From Acidobacteriota bacterium (GTDB lineage: Bacteria > Actinomycetota > Acidimicrobiia > Acidimicrobiales > UBA8190), in contig JAGWNV010000035.1 of the NCBI GenBank assembly GCA_028872975.1, forward strand, positions 1 through 14,957: 14,957 bases of DNA, given 5' to 3'. Below the pieces are notes generated by a model that did not search any database, was not told the DNA's origin, and was given only the letters and a program-made list of their open reading frames with translations. Positions within the stretch are counted from its first letter, which is position 1. The number at the start of each line of letters is the position of its first letter. The translations under genes and the position numbers were made by a program. Of the stretch, positions 7,598 through 13,721 are shown one piece after another.

Positions 7598-7613
7598 GGG
7601 CAATGCCTACCAT
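7584..7613 (+). promoter_or_regulatory. Candidate pckG promoter
   Basis: TTGGGA (7584-7589) and TACCAT (7608-7613) are spaced by 18 bases, each matching 4 of 6 consensus positions for a principal-sigma promoter. Transcription would begin near 7620, just before the tandem repeats, giving a leader of about 77 bases. The -35 box overlaps the thiL start region. In high-GC DNA such matches arise by chance, so this is tentative. Confidence 0.3.
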
Positions 7614-7624
7614 TGGGTCGACCA

Positions 7625-7678
7625 CTTGCCGCCGGGACGACCCTTGCCGCCGGGACGACCCTTGCCGCCGGGACGACT
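7625..7678 (+). repeat. Three perfect 18-bp tandem repeats in the pckG/thiL divergent spacer
   Basis: The unit CTTGCCGCCGGGACGACC is repeated head to tail at 7625-7642, 7643-7660 and 7661-7678; only the last base of the third copy differs (T). The block ends 18 bases before the pckG ATG and lies upstream of thiL on the other strand, so it could act on either gene. The copies carry a small GGG-ACGA-CCC dyad across each junction. It could be a regulator-binding array, a leader-RNA element or recent slippage. Confidence 0.9.
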
Positions 7679-7696
7679 GAGAGGACCAGCGCGCCG

Positions 7697-9487
7697 ATGC
7701 CCCCCACCGTCAACAAGAAGCTGCTCAGCTGGGTCGAGGAGGTGGCCGCCTTGACCACCCCCGACCGGGTCGAGTGGTGCGACGGCTCGGCCGAGGAGTA
7801 CGAGCGCCTCTGCGCCCTGCTGGTGGACAACGGCACATTCACCCGGCTCTCGGAGGCCAAGCGGCCGTCGAGCTACTGGGCCCGATCCGACGCCAGCGAC
7901 GTGGCCAGGGTGGAGGACCGGACCTTCATCTGCTCGGCCAGGGAGGAGGACGCCGGGCCGACGAACAACTGGGCCGACCCGGAGGAGATGCGGGCCACCT
8001 TGACCGACCTCTTCCGGGGCTCGATGCGGGGCCGGACCATGTACGTCGTCCCCTTCTCGATGGGCCCCCTCGGCTCGCCCATCGCCCACATCGGCGTGGA
8101 GCTCACCGACTCGCCCTACGTGGCGGTGTCGATGCGGATCATGACCCGGATGGGCACCGGCGCCCTCGAGGTCCTGGGCCAGGACGGCGACTTCGTCCCC
8201 TGTCTCCACTCCGTGGGTGCACCCCTCGACCCCGGCGGGCAGGACGTGGCCTGGCCCTGCAATCCCGACCACAAGTACATCGTCCACTTCCCCGAGACGA
8301 GGGAGATCTGGTCCTACGGATCGGGCTACGGCGGCAACGCCCTCCTGGGCAAGAAGTGCTTCGCCCTCCGTATCGCCTCGGTCATGGCCCGAGACGAGGG
8401 ATGGCTGGCCGAGCACATGCTCGTGCTGAAGCTCACCTCCCCCGACGGGGAGGCCCGCTACGTCACCGGCGCCTTCCCCTCCGCCTGCGGCAAGACGAAC
8501 CTCGCCATGCTCGTCCCCACCGTGCCGGGCTGGAAGGTCGAGACCATCGGCGACGACATCTGCTGGATGAAGTTCGGTGACGACGGCCGGCTGTGGGCCA
8601 TCAATCCCGAAGCGGGCTTCTTCGGCGTGGCTCCGGGCACCTCCACCGAGACGAACCTGAACGCCATGCGGACCCTGTCGTCCAACACCGTCTTCACCAA
8701 CACCGCCCTCACCGACGACGGCGACGTGTGGTGGGAGGGCATGGACGGCGACCCGCCCGCCCACCTCGTCGACTGGCGGGGCCAGGACTGGACGCCGGCC
8801 TCCGGCACCACCGCGGCGCATCCCAACGCCCGGTTCACGACCCCGGCCGACCAGAACCCGGCCTGCGCGCCGGAGTGGTCCGACCCCAAGGGGGTGCCCG
8901 TCTCGGCCATCCTCTTCGGCGGCCGCCGGGGGTCGACGGTCCCCCTCGTGACCGAGGCCTTCGACTGGCAGCAGGGCGTCTTCCTCGGCTCGATCATGTC
9001 GTCGGAGACGACGGCGGCGGCGGCGGGCGCCGTCGGGAAGCTGCGGCGCGACCCCTTCGCCATGCTCCCCTTCTGCGGCTACAACATGGCCGACTACTTC
9101 GGGCACTGGCTGAGCATCGGGAAGGCCACCGACTCGAGCAAGTTGCCCCGGCTCTTCTACGTCAACTGGTTCCGCAAGGACGCCGACGGGCGGTTCCTGT
9201 GGCCCGGGTTCGGCGAGAACTCGAGGGTCCTCGCCTGGATCGTCGAGCGGACCGCGGGCCGCGGCGAGGTGGTGGAGACCCCCATCGGCAACGTCCCCGG
9301 GCCCGGCGCCATCGACACCACCGGCCTCGACATCGCCGAGGTCGACATGGCCAGCCTCCTCGAGGTGGACCCTGCCGAATGGCGCGCCGAGCTCCCCCTC
9401 GTCGCCGAGCACTTCGCCCGGTTCGGTGACCGCCTGCCCCACGCCCTGGCCGACGAGCTCGACGCCTTGGAGCGGCGCCTGGGCTGA
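7697..9487 (+). CDS. pckG: Phosphoenolpyruvate carboxykinase, GTP-dependent
   Basis: Interconverts oxaloacetate plus GTP with phosphoenolpyruvate, GDP and CO2, linking the TCA cycle to gluconeogenesis. 596 residues, normal for the GTP family (about 600). Seen: YGGNALLGKKCFALRIAS (211-228) with the metal-binding Lys220; His240 (AEHMLVLK); the P-loop FPSACGKTNLAML with the reactive Cys264 and Lys266/Thr267; GDDICW with Asp286/Asp287. The spacings Lys220-His240-Cys264-Asp287 equal those of the vertebrate enzyme (244, 264, 288, 311). RLFYVNWFRKD lies further on. ATG 7697 is chosen since the protein then opens as family members do (LLSWVEEVAALT); AGAGGA lies 11 bases upstream. The frame is open far upstream, including through the 18-bp repeats, but that stretch is not part of the family. 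Complete, with no broken motifs. Confidence 0.97.
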   Translation: MPPTVNKKLLSWVEEVAALTTPDRVEWCDGSAEEYERLCALLVDNGTFTRLSEAKRPSSYWARSDASDVARVEDRTFICSAREEDAGPTNNWADPEEMRATLTDLFRGSMRGRTMYVVPFSMGPLGSPIAHIGVELTDSPYVAVSMRIMTRMGTGALEVLGQDGDFVPCLHSVGAPLDPGGQDVAWPCNPDHKYIVHFPETREIWSYGSGYGGNALLGKKCFALRIASVMARDEGWLAEHMLVLKLTSPDGEARYVTGAFPSACGKTNLAMLVPTVPGWKVETIGDDICWMKFGDDGRLWAINPEAGFFGVAPGTSTETNLNAMRTLSSNTVFTNTALTDDGDVWWEGMDGDPPAHLVDWRGQDWTPASGTTAAHPNARFTTPADQNPACAPEWSDPKGVPVSAILFGGRRGSTVPLVTEAFDWQQGVFLGSIMSSETTAAAAGAVGKLRRDPFAMLPFCGYNMADYFGHWLSIGKATDSSKLPRLFYVNWFRKDADGRFLWPGFGENSRVLAWIVERTAGRGEVVETPIGNVPGPGAIDTTGLDIAEVDMASLLEVDPAEWRAELPLVAEHFARFGDRLPHALADELDALERRLG

Positions 9488-9549
9488 CGCCCCGGCAGTA
9501 CCATGAGCCTTTCGTCCCGCCCACCGGCGGAGTGCGCAAGGGAGGCGTC

Positions 9550-9786
9550 ATGGCCGTCACCGCGTATGTGCTCATCCAGACCGAGGTGGGGAAGGCGGCG
9601 AACGTCGCCTCCCAGGTCCGGGGCATCACCGGCGTCACCTCCGCCGAGGACGTGACCGGCCCCTACGACGTGATCGTCCGCGCCGAGGCGCCATCGGTCG
9701 ACGAGCTCGGCCGGATGGTGGTGAGCCACATCCAGCTGATCGAGGGCATCACCCGGACCGTGACCTGCCCGGTGGTGAACCTCTAG
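9550..9786 (+). CDS. Stand-alone Lrp/AsnC ligand-binding (RAM) domain protein
   Basis: A 78-residue protein consisting only of the effector-binding, oligomerising domain of Lrp/AsnC regulators, with no helix-turn-helix. Members bind amino acids or similar small ligands in other contexts; the role of the lone domain is not established. Seen: opening AVTAYVLIQTEVGKAANVA (2-20), then GITGVTSAEDVTGPYDVIV (31-49), the conserved strand-helix-strand core, and the end ITRTVTCPVVNL. AAGGGAGG lies 4 bases before the ATG. It follows pckG by 62 bases on the same strand. Its stop TAG (9784-9786) abuts the mcr-like stop read from the other strand. In other actinobacteria, as I recall, this gene sits between ddl and thiL, as it does here in position, but on the opposite strand from both. 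Confidence 0.92.
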   Translation: MAVTAYVLIQTEVGKAANVASQVRGITGVTSAEDVTGPYDVIVRAEAPSVDELGRMVVSHIQLIEGITRTVTCPVVNL

Positions 9787-10953
9787 CTACTCGACGGCGC
9801 CGGACTCCCTGAGCTCGGCGACCCTCGAGGGGTCCACTCCCCAGTCGCCGAGGGCGGCATCGGTGTCCTGGCCCGCCACCGGTGGCGGGCGCTGGACCGA
9901 GCTCGGCGTCCTCGAGAACCGGGGGGCGGGCCCGGGCTGGACGACCCCGGCCACCTCGACAAAGGTTCCCCGGGCCACGTTGTGCGGGTGCAGGTGGGCC
10001 TCCCACGGAGAGAGGACGGGGGCGCCGCAGGCGTCGGTGCCGGCGAACCGCGCCGTCCACTCGTCGCGGGTCCGGCTCTTGAAGATGGCGGCGAACCGCG
10101 CCTTCATGGCGGGCCACTGGGACCGGTCCTGCTGGGCGGGGAGCTCCTCGCCGGTGAGCTCGAGCACTTCGAGCAGCTCGGCGTAGAACTGGGGCTCGAT
10201 GGCGCCGATGGCGAACCACTTGCCGTCGGCGGTCTCGTAGACCTCGTAGAAGTGCGACCCGGTGTCGAGGATGTTCACGCCCCGCTCCTCGAACCACCAC
10301 CCGAGCTGGTGGAAGGCATAGGTCATCGTCATGAGCGAGGCGGCCCCGTCCACCATGGCGGCGTCGACCACCTGCCCCCTGCCCGACCGCTGGGCCTCGA
10401 CGAGGGCGGCGACAAGGCCGAAGGCGAGGAGCATCCCGCCCCCGCCGAAGTCGCCGACGAGGTTGAGCGGGGGCACGGGCCTCTCCCCGGCCCTGCCCAC
10501 CGACCACAGGGCGCCGGAGAGGGCGATGTAGTCGATGTCGTGGCCGGCGGTGTCGGCCAGGGGCCCCTCCTGTCCCCACCCCGTCATCCGCCCGTAGACC
10601 AACCGCTCGTTGCGGGCCAGGCACGGCTCGGGGCCGAGCCCGAGCCGTTCGGCCACCCCCGGCCGCCAGCCCTCAACCAGGGCGTCGGCCCGGGCCACGA
10701 GGTCGAGCACGAGGGCCACCCCTGCGGGGTTCTTCAGGTCCACCGCCACCGACCGCCGGCTGCGGTTGAGCAGGTCCCAGTGCGGTCCCGACGGCGCCGG
10801 CGGCAGCGACCGCGACAGGCCGGCCGGCCTGCCGCTGGCCCTGTCCACCCGCAGGACGTCGGCGCCGGCGTCGGCCAGGAGCATGCAGGTGTAGGGCCCC
10901 GGCCCGATGCCGGCGAGCTCGACGACCCTCACGCCCGAGAGCGGCCCGCTCAC
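9787..10953 (-). CDS. mcr: Alpha-methylacyl-CoA racemase (family III CoA-transferase fold)
   Basis: Racemises (2R)- and (2S)-methylacyl-CoA esters so that methyl-branched chains can enter beta-oxidation. 388 residues. It follows mycobacterial MCR closely from the first residues (MSGPLSGVRVVELAGIGPGP). The catalytic residues known in that enzyme as H126, D156 and E241 correspond to H138 (AGHDIDYI), D168 (NLVGDFGGG) and E253 (AIEPQFY). A 12-residue insertion before H138, around residues 48-59 (SLPPAPSGPHWD), accounts for the shifted numbering. The start GTG 10953 has GGAGG 7 bases upstream and overlaps the TGA of the upstream hydrolase (GTGA), indicating translational coupling. Formyl-CoA- or carnitine-CoA-transferase relatives share the fold, but the motif set favours the racemase. 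Confidence 0.92.
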   Translation of the reverse strand: MSGPLSGVRVVELAGIGPGPYTCMLLADAGADVLRVDRASGRPAGLSRSLPPAPSGPHWDLLNRSRRSVAVDLKNPAGVALVLDLVARADALVEGWRPGVAERLGLGPEPCLARNERLVYGRMTGWGQEGPLADTAGHDIDYIALSGALWSVGRAGERPVPPLNLVGDFGGGGMLLAFGLVAALVEAQRSGRGQVVDAAMVDGAASLMTMTYAFHQLGWWFEERGVNILDTGSHFYEVYETADGKWFAIGAIEPQFYAELLEVLELTGEELPAQQDRSQWPAMKARFAAIFKSRTRDEWTARFAGTDACGAPVLSPWEAHLHPHNVARGTFVEVAGVVQPGPAPRFSRTPSSVQRPPPVAGQDTDAALGDWGVDPSRVAELRESGAVE

Positions 10954-11852
10954 GACTGCGCCTCCGCCCCCGCGGCGGCCCCGGCGCGCCGGGCGTTGTC
11001 GGCGAGTGCCTCCACCACCTCGGGCCACACCGCCGGGGGCAGCTCGTGGCCGAGACCGGGGATCACGACGAGCCGAGCCCCGGGGACGGCGGCGGCGGTG
11101 GCCCGGCCGCCGCTCACGTCGATGAGCGGGTCGGCGTCGCCGTGGATCACCACGGTGGGGGCACGCACCGAGGCGAGCGCGGCGGTGCGGTCACCGGAGG
11201 CGACGACGGCCATGAGGAGCCGGCCGGTCCCCCGGGGGTGCACCCCGTGGTCCCATATCCGTTCCGCCTTCGCCCGCCGCCACTGCTCGTCGACGAACGC
11301 CGGCGCCGACGACCCGATCACCTCCTGGTTGTCGAGCTCGCCGGCGACGAACCCGTCGCGGTCGATGGCGGGCGGCCGGACCAGCACCGGGGCGGCCCCG
11401 GGCCGCGCCTGGCCCACCTGGCGGGCCCCGGTGGTGGACATGATCGAGCACAGGCTCCGCACCCGGGCCGGGTGCCGCACGGCGGCCGTCTGGGCGATCA
11501 TCCCGCCCAGCGACACCCCCACCACGTGGGCGGACTCGACCCCCAGGGCGTCGAGGAGCCCGGCGAGGTCGTCGGCGAGGTCGTCCAAGGTGTAGGCGAC
11601 GACGGACCGGTCCCCGCGGGCGGCGGCCCGCAGGTCGAAGGCCGGGGCGCGGTCCAGGACCGTCGACCGGCCGCTGTCTCTGTTGTCGAACCGCAGCACG
11701 GCGAACCCGGCCTCGCGCACCATGGCGAGGAACCGGGGGTCCCAGGTGGCGAGCGAGCTCCCGAGACCGGCCACCAGCACGACGACCGGCTCGTCTGGTC
11801 CGCCGTCGAGCTCGTAGCAGAGCTCCAGATCCCCGACCCCCACGAGCGGCAT
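10950..11852 (-). CDS. Alpha/beta hydrolase
   Basis: A soluble alpha/beta-hydrolase-fold enzyme of 300 residues; substrate unknown. The catalytic triad is visible: Ser114 in the nucleophile elbow GVSLGG, Asp241 in HGDADPLI and His269 in GLGHELP. The oxyanion region is VAGLGSS (27-33), followed by RFDNRDSGRS (54-63), a pattern common in esterases and lactonases of the aclacinomycin-methylesterase/3-oxoadipate-lactonase type. The ATG at 11852 gives the usual N-terminus (PLVGVGDLELCYEL) but no Shine-Dalgarno is seen, so the message may be leaderless. It overlaps the racemase gene by 4 bases (GTGA), so the two are probably made together; a role in releasing or processing acyl-CoA-derived esters is possible but inferred only from that. 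Confidence 0.87.
   Translation of the reverse strand: MPLVGVGDLELCYELDGGPDEPVVVLVAGLGSSLATWDPRFLAMVREAGFAVLRFDNRDSGRSTVLDRAPAFDLRAAARGDRSVVAYTLDDLADDLAGLLDALGVESAHVVGVSLGGMIAQTAAVRHPARVRSLCSIMSTTGARQVGQARPGAAPVLVRPPAIDRDGFVAGELDNQEVIGSSAPAFVDEQWRRAKAERIWDHGVHPRGTGRLLMAVVASGDRTAALASVRAPTVVIHGDADPLIDVSGGRATAAAVPGARLVVIPGLGHELPPAVWPEVVEALADNARRAGAAAGAEAQS
10961..10965 (-). promoter_or_regulatory. Shine-Dalgarno site of the mcr-like gene
   Basis: GGAGG on the minus strand, 7 bases before GTG 10953 and within the end of the hydrolase gene. It decides the start against open frame further upstream. Confidence 0.75.
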
Positions 11853-11918
11853 CGCTGGATGCTGCCCAGCCCCCGCCCCGGCGGTCAAACCGGCCACGAC
11901 GTGCGAAGCTCTCGGCCC
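11853..11918. promoter_or_regulatory. Divergent hydrolase/galactokinase promoter region
   Basis: These 66 bases separate divergent starts. On the minus strand TTGACC (11888-11883) is a 5-of-6 match to a -35 box. CAGCAT (11863-11858) could be a poor -10 after 19 bases, placing the transcript start at or next to the hydrolase ATG, which would fit the missing ribosome site. No clear plus-strand promoter is seen. Tentative. Confidence 0.3.
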
Positions 11919-12962
11919 GTGGTCCGCGCTTTCTGCCCGGGTCGGGTGAACCTGATCGGCGACCACACCGACTACAACGCCGGGCTCGCCCTGCCCATGG
12001 CCGTGGACCTCGGCACGACGGTGGTCTTCGAGCCCGACGACGGGCTGCGGATCGTCCTCCGCTCGGCGGGCGAGCCCGACCTCGCCGACGTCGACGTCCA
12101 CGTGCCCCTCGACCGGGACCAGCTCGAGTGCATCGAGCCGCCCTGGGCCCGACTGGTCGCCGCCATGGTGGCCGTGGCCCGTCCCGACACCGCGGGCCGG
12201 GGCAGCGTGGTGACGACCCTCCCGGTGGGGGCGGGGCTTGCCTCGAGCGCCGCCCTCGAGGTCGCCCTGGCGCTGGCCTTCGGCTTCGAGGCCGAGCCCC
12301 GGGTGATGGCCCGCAGCTGCCAGCGCGCCGAGGAGGCGGCCACCGGCGTGCCCACCGGCCTCATGGACCAGCTGGTGGCCACCGCCGCGGTGGCGGGCTC
12401 GGCACTCCTCCTCGACTTCACCGACCTGTCCTGGACGCCGGTGCCGGTCCCCGCCGACGCCGAGGTGGTGGTCGTCCACAGCGGCGAGCGCCGCACCCTG
12501 GCCCGGTCGGGCTACGCGGCCCGCCGGGCCGAGTGCGAGGCGGCGGCCCGGGGCCTCGGGCCCCTCGGCGCTCTGGGTCCCGACGCCTTCCTGGGGCTGC
12601 CCGACCCCCTCCTGCGCCGCCGCGTCCGCCACGTCGTCACCGAGTGCGACCGCGTCCGCTGGTGCGCGGCGGCCCTGCGCGACGGCGACGTGGCCGAGGC
12701 GGGCCGGCTGATGACCGCCAGCCACCGGAGCCTCCGCGACGACTTCGAGGTGTCCACGCCCGGCCTCGACGCCCTCGTGGGTCGGCTCGTCGCCACCCCG
12801 GGGGTCCACGGCGCCCGGCTCACCGGCGCCGGCTTCGGCGGCTGCGTCGTCGCCCTGGCCCACCCCGGTGCCGTCGACCCGGCCGCCTTCACCACCCCGG
12901 CATGGCGCGTCCGGCCGAGCGCCGGGGCCACCGTGACGCACGGGACGTCCCGGCCCGACTAG
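11919..12962 (+). CDS. galK: Galactokinase-family GHMP sugar kinase
   Basis: Probable galactokinase, transferring phosphate from ATP to C1 of galactose; 347 residues. Seen: the galactokinase signature CPGRVNLIGDHTDYNAG (6-22), in which the usual GEH is GDH; the GHMP ATP-binding motif PVGAGLASSAAL (102-113); GLMDQ with the likely catalytic base Asp150; and TGAGFGGC (302-309). The ~20-30 residues that precede the signature in E. coli GalK are absent, giving a protein about 35 residues shorter than that enzyme. GTG 11919 is taken as start; the in-frame GTG 11901 would add six residues, and neither has a clear Shine-Dalgarno. No galT or galE lies nearby, so another GHMP sugar substrate is possible. 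Its TAG stop shares a CTAG with the convergent PH-domain gene. Confidence 0.82.
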   Translation: MVRAFCPGRVNLIGDHTDYNAGLALPMAVDLGTTVVFEPDDGLRIVLRSAGEPDLADVDVHVPLDRDQLECIEPPWARLVAAMVAVARPDTAGRGSVVTTLPVGAGLASSAALEVALALAFGFEAEPRVMARSCQRAEEAATGVPTGLMDQLVATAAVAGSALLLDFTDLSWTPVPVPADAEVVVVHSGERRTLARSGYAARRAECEAAARGLGPLGALGPDAFLGLPDPLLRRRVRHVVTECDRVRWCAAALRDGDVAEAGRLMTASHRSLRDDFEVSTPGLDALVGRLVATPGVHGARLTGAGFGGCVVALAHPGAVDPAAFTTPAWRVRPSAGATVTHGTSRPD

Positions 12963-13717
12963 AGCCGGTCCACCAGCCGGGCCCGCTTCTCCTCGTACTC
13001 CTCCCGGCTGAGCACGCCCCGCCGGCGCAGCTCGTCGAGGTCGATGAGCTGCTGGGCGACCGAGGGGGAGGCCGCCGCCGGCACCCCGGCGGGAGGCGTG
13101 TCGTCGGGGAACCGCAGCCCGCCACCGCCCCGGTCGGTCCCCCCTCCCCGGTCCTGGCGCCAGTCCCTCCGGCGGTCGTCGTCGGCGCCGGCGTCGTCGG
13201 CGTCGTCGCGCCGGTCCCCGCCCCGGTCGCCGCGTGGCGCCTGGAGCGCGGCCAGCTGCTCGTGCAGCTCCCCGGCGAAGGCGGCGGGCTGGGGGACGTG
13301 GTCGAACCGGAGCTCTCCCCGGTCGCCACCGACCTCGACCACGAGCTGCCCGGTGCCGAGGAGGCGCTGCCAGAGGGTCTGGTGGTAGCCGATCTCGTTG
13401 ATCCGGGTCAGTCGGACGTCGCGGCCGCGACGTCCGAGGATTCCCGACCGCTGGACGAGGCGGGAGGTGGTGAGCACGAGGCTCGTCGTCGACCGCCGGA
13501 TGCTCCGCCCCACCAACCACACGACACAGACCCCGCACAGGGCGCCGAGCACGTAGGCGACGGCCACCGGCCCCGACGGCCAGGCCACCATGGCAGCCAC
13601 GAGGGCGGCCACCGAGACGGCGAGGGCGGGCAGGGGCCAGCCGAGCGACGACCAGTGGGGCCGCAGCTCGAGGACGACCTCCTCGTCGTCGGCGAGCAGC
13701 CGCCGGGGGAACGCCAT
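12959..13717 (-). CDS. Membrane protein with bacterial PH domain and C-terminal SHOCT domain
   Basis: A 252-residue protein of unknown function. Order: short charged N-terminus (ADDEEVVLELRPH, 9-21); two hydrophobic segments at about 28-46 and 49-70 forming a hairpin in the membrane; a bPH_2 (YdbS/YdbT-type) domain at about 76-158 with LTTSRLVQRSGILGRRGRDV (82-101) and QTLWQRLLGTGQLVVEVGG (113-131); a disordered Asp/Arg/Gly-rich linker (160-218); and a SHOCT motif at about 219-252 (QQLIDLDELRRRGVLSREEY). SHOCT tails usually mediate oligomerisation. Its ATG is 4 bases after the ddl stop, so it is surely co-transcribed with ddl, which hints at an envelope role without proving it. Its TAG stop overlaps the galactokinase stop on the other strand. 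Confidence 0.88.
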   Translation of the reverse strand: MAFPRRLLADDEEVVLELRPHWSSLGWPLPALAVSVAALVAAMVAWPSGPVAVAYVLGALCGVCVVWLVGRSIRRSTTSLVLTTSRLVQRSGILGRRGRDVRLTRINEIGYHQTLWQRLLGTGQLVVEVGGDRGELRFDHVPQPAAFAGELHEQLAALQAPRGDRGGDRRDDADDAGADDDRRRDWRQDRGGGTDRGGGGLRFPDDTPPAGVPAAASPSVAQQLIDLDELRRRGVLSREEYEEKRARLVDRL

Positions 13718-13721
13718 CGGC

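Noticed and set aside
7625..7678. CRISPR array
   Set aside because: The three copies are directly adjacent with no spacers, the unit is only 18 bases, and no cas gene is present.
6578..7696. N-terminal extension of pckG through the thiL region and repeats
   Set aside because: The frame is open, but it is antisense to thiL, of low complexity, and outside the family. The ATG at 7697 gives the expected PEPCK N-terminus.
9499..9504. TACCAT as a -10 box for the RAM-domain gene
   Set aside because: The same hexamer is used in the pckG candidate, but the only TTG-type -35 (9467-9472) is about 26 bases away, too far for a standard promoter.
10950..13538. 862-residue minus-strand open frame covering the hydrolase and running antisense through galK
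   Set aside because: Only the part from 11852 down matches a protein family; the rest is Arg/Gly/Pro-rich antisense sequence over a convincing galactokinase and part of the PH/SHOCT gene.
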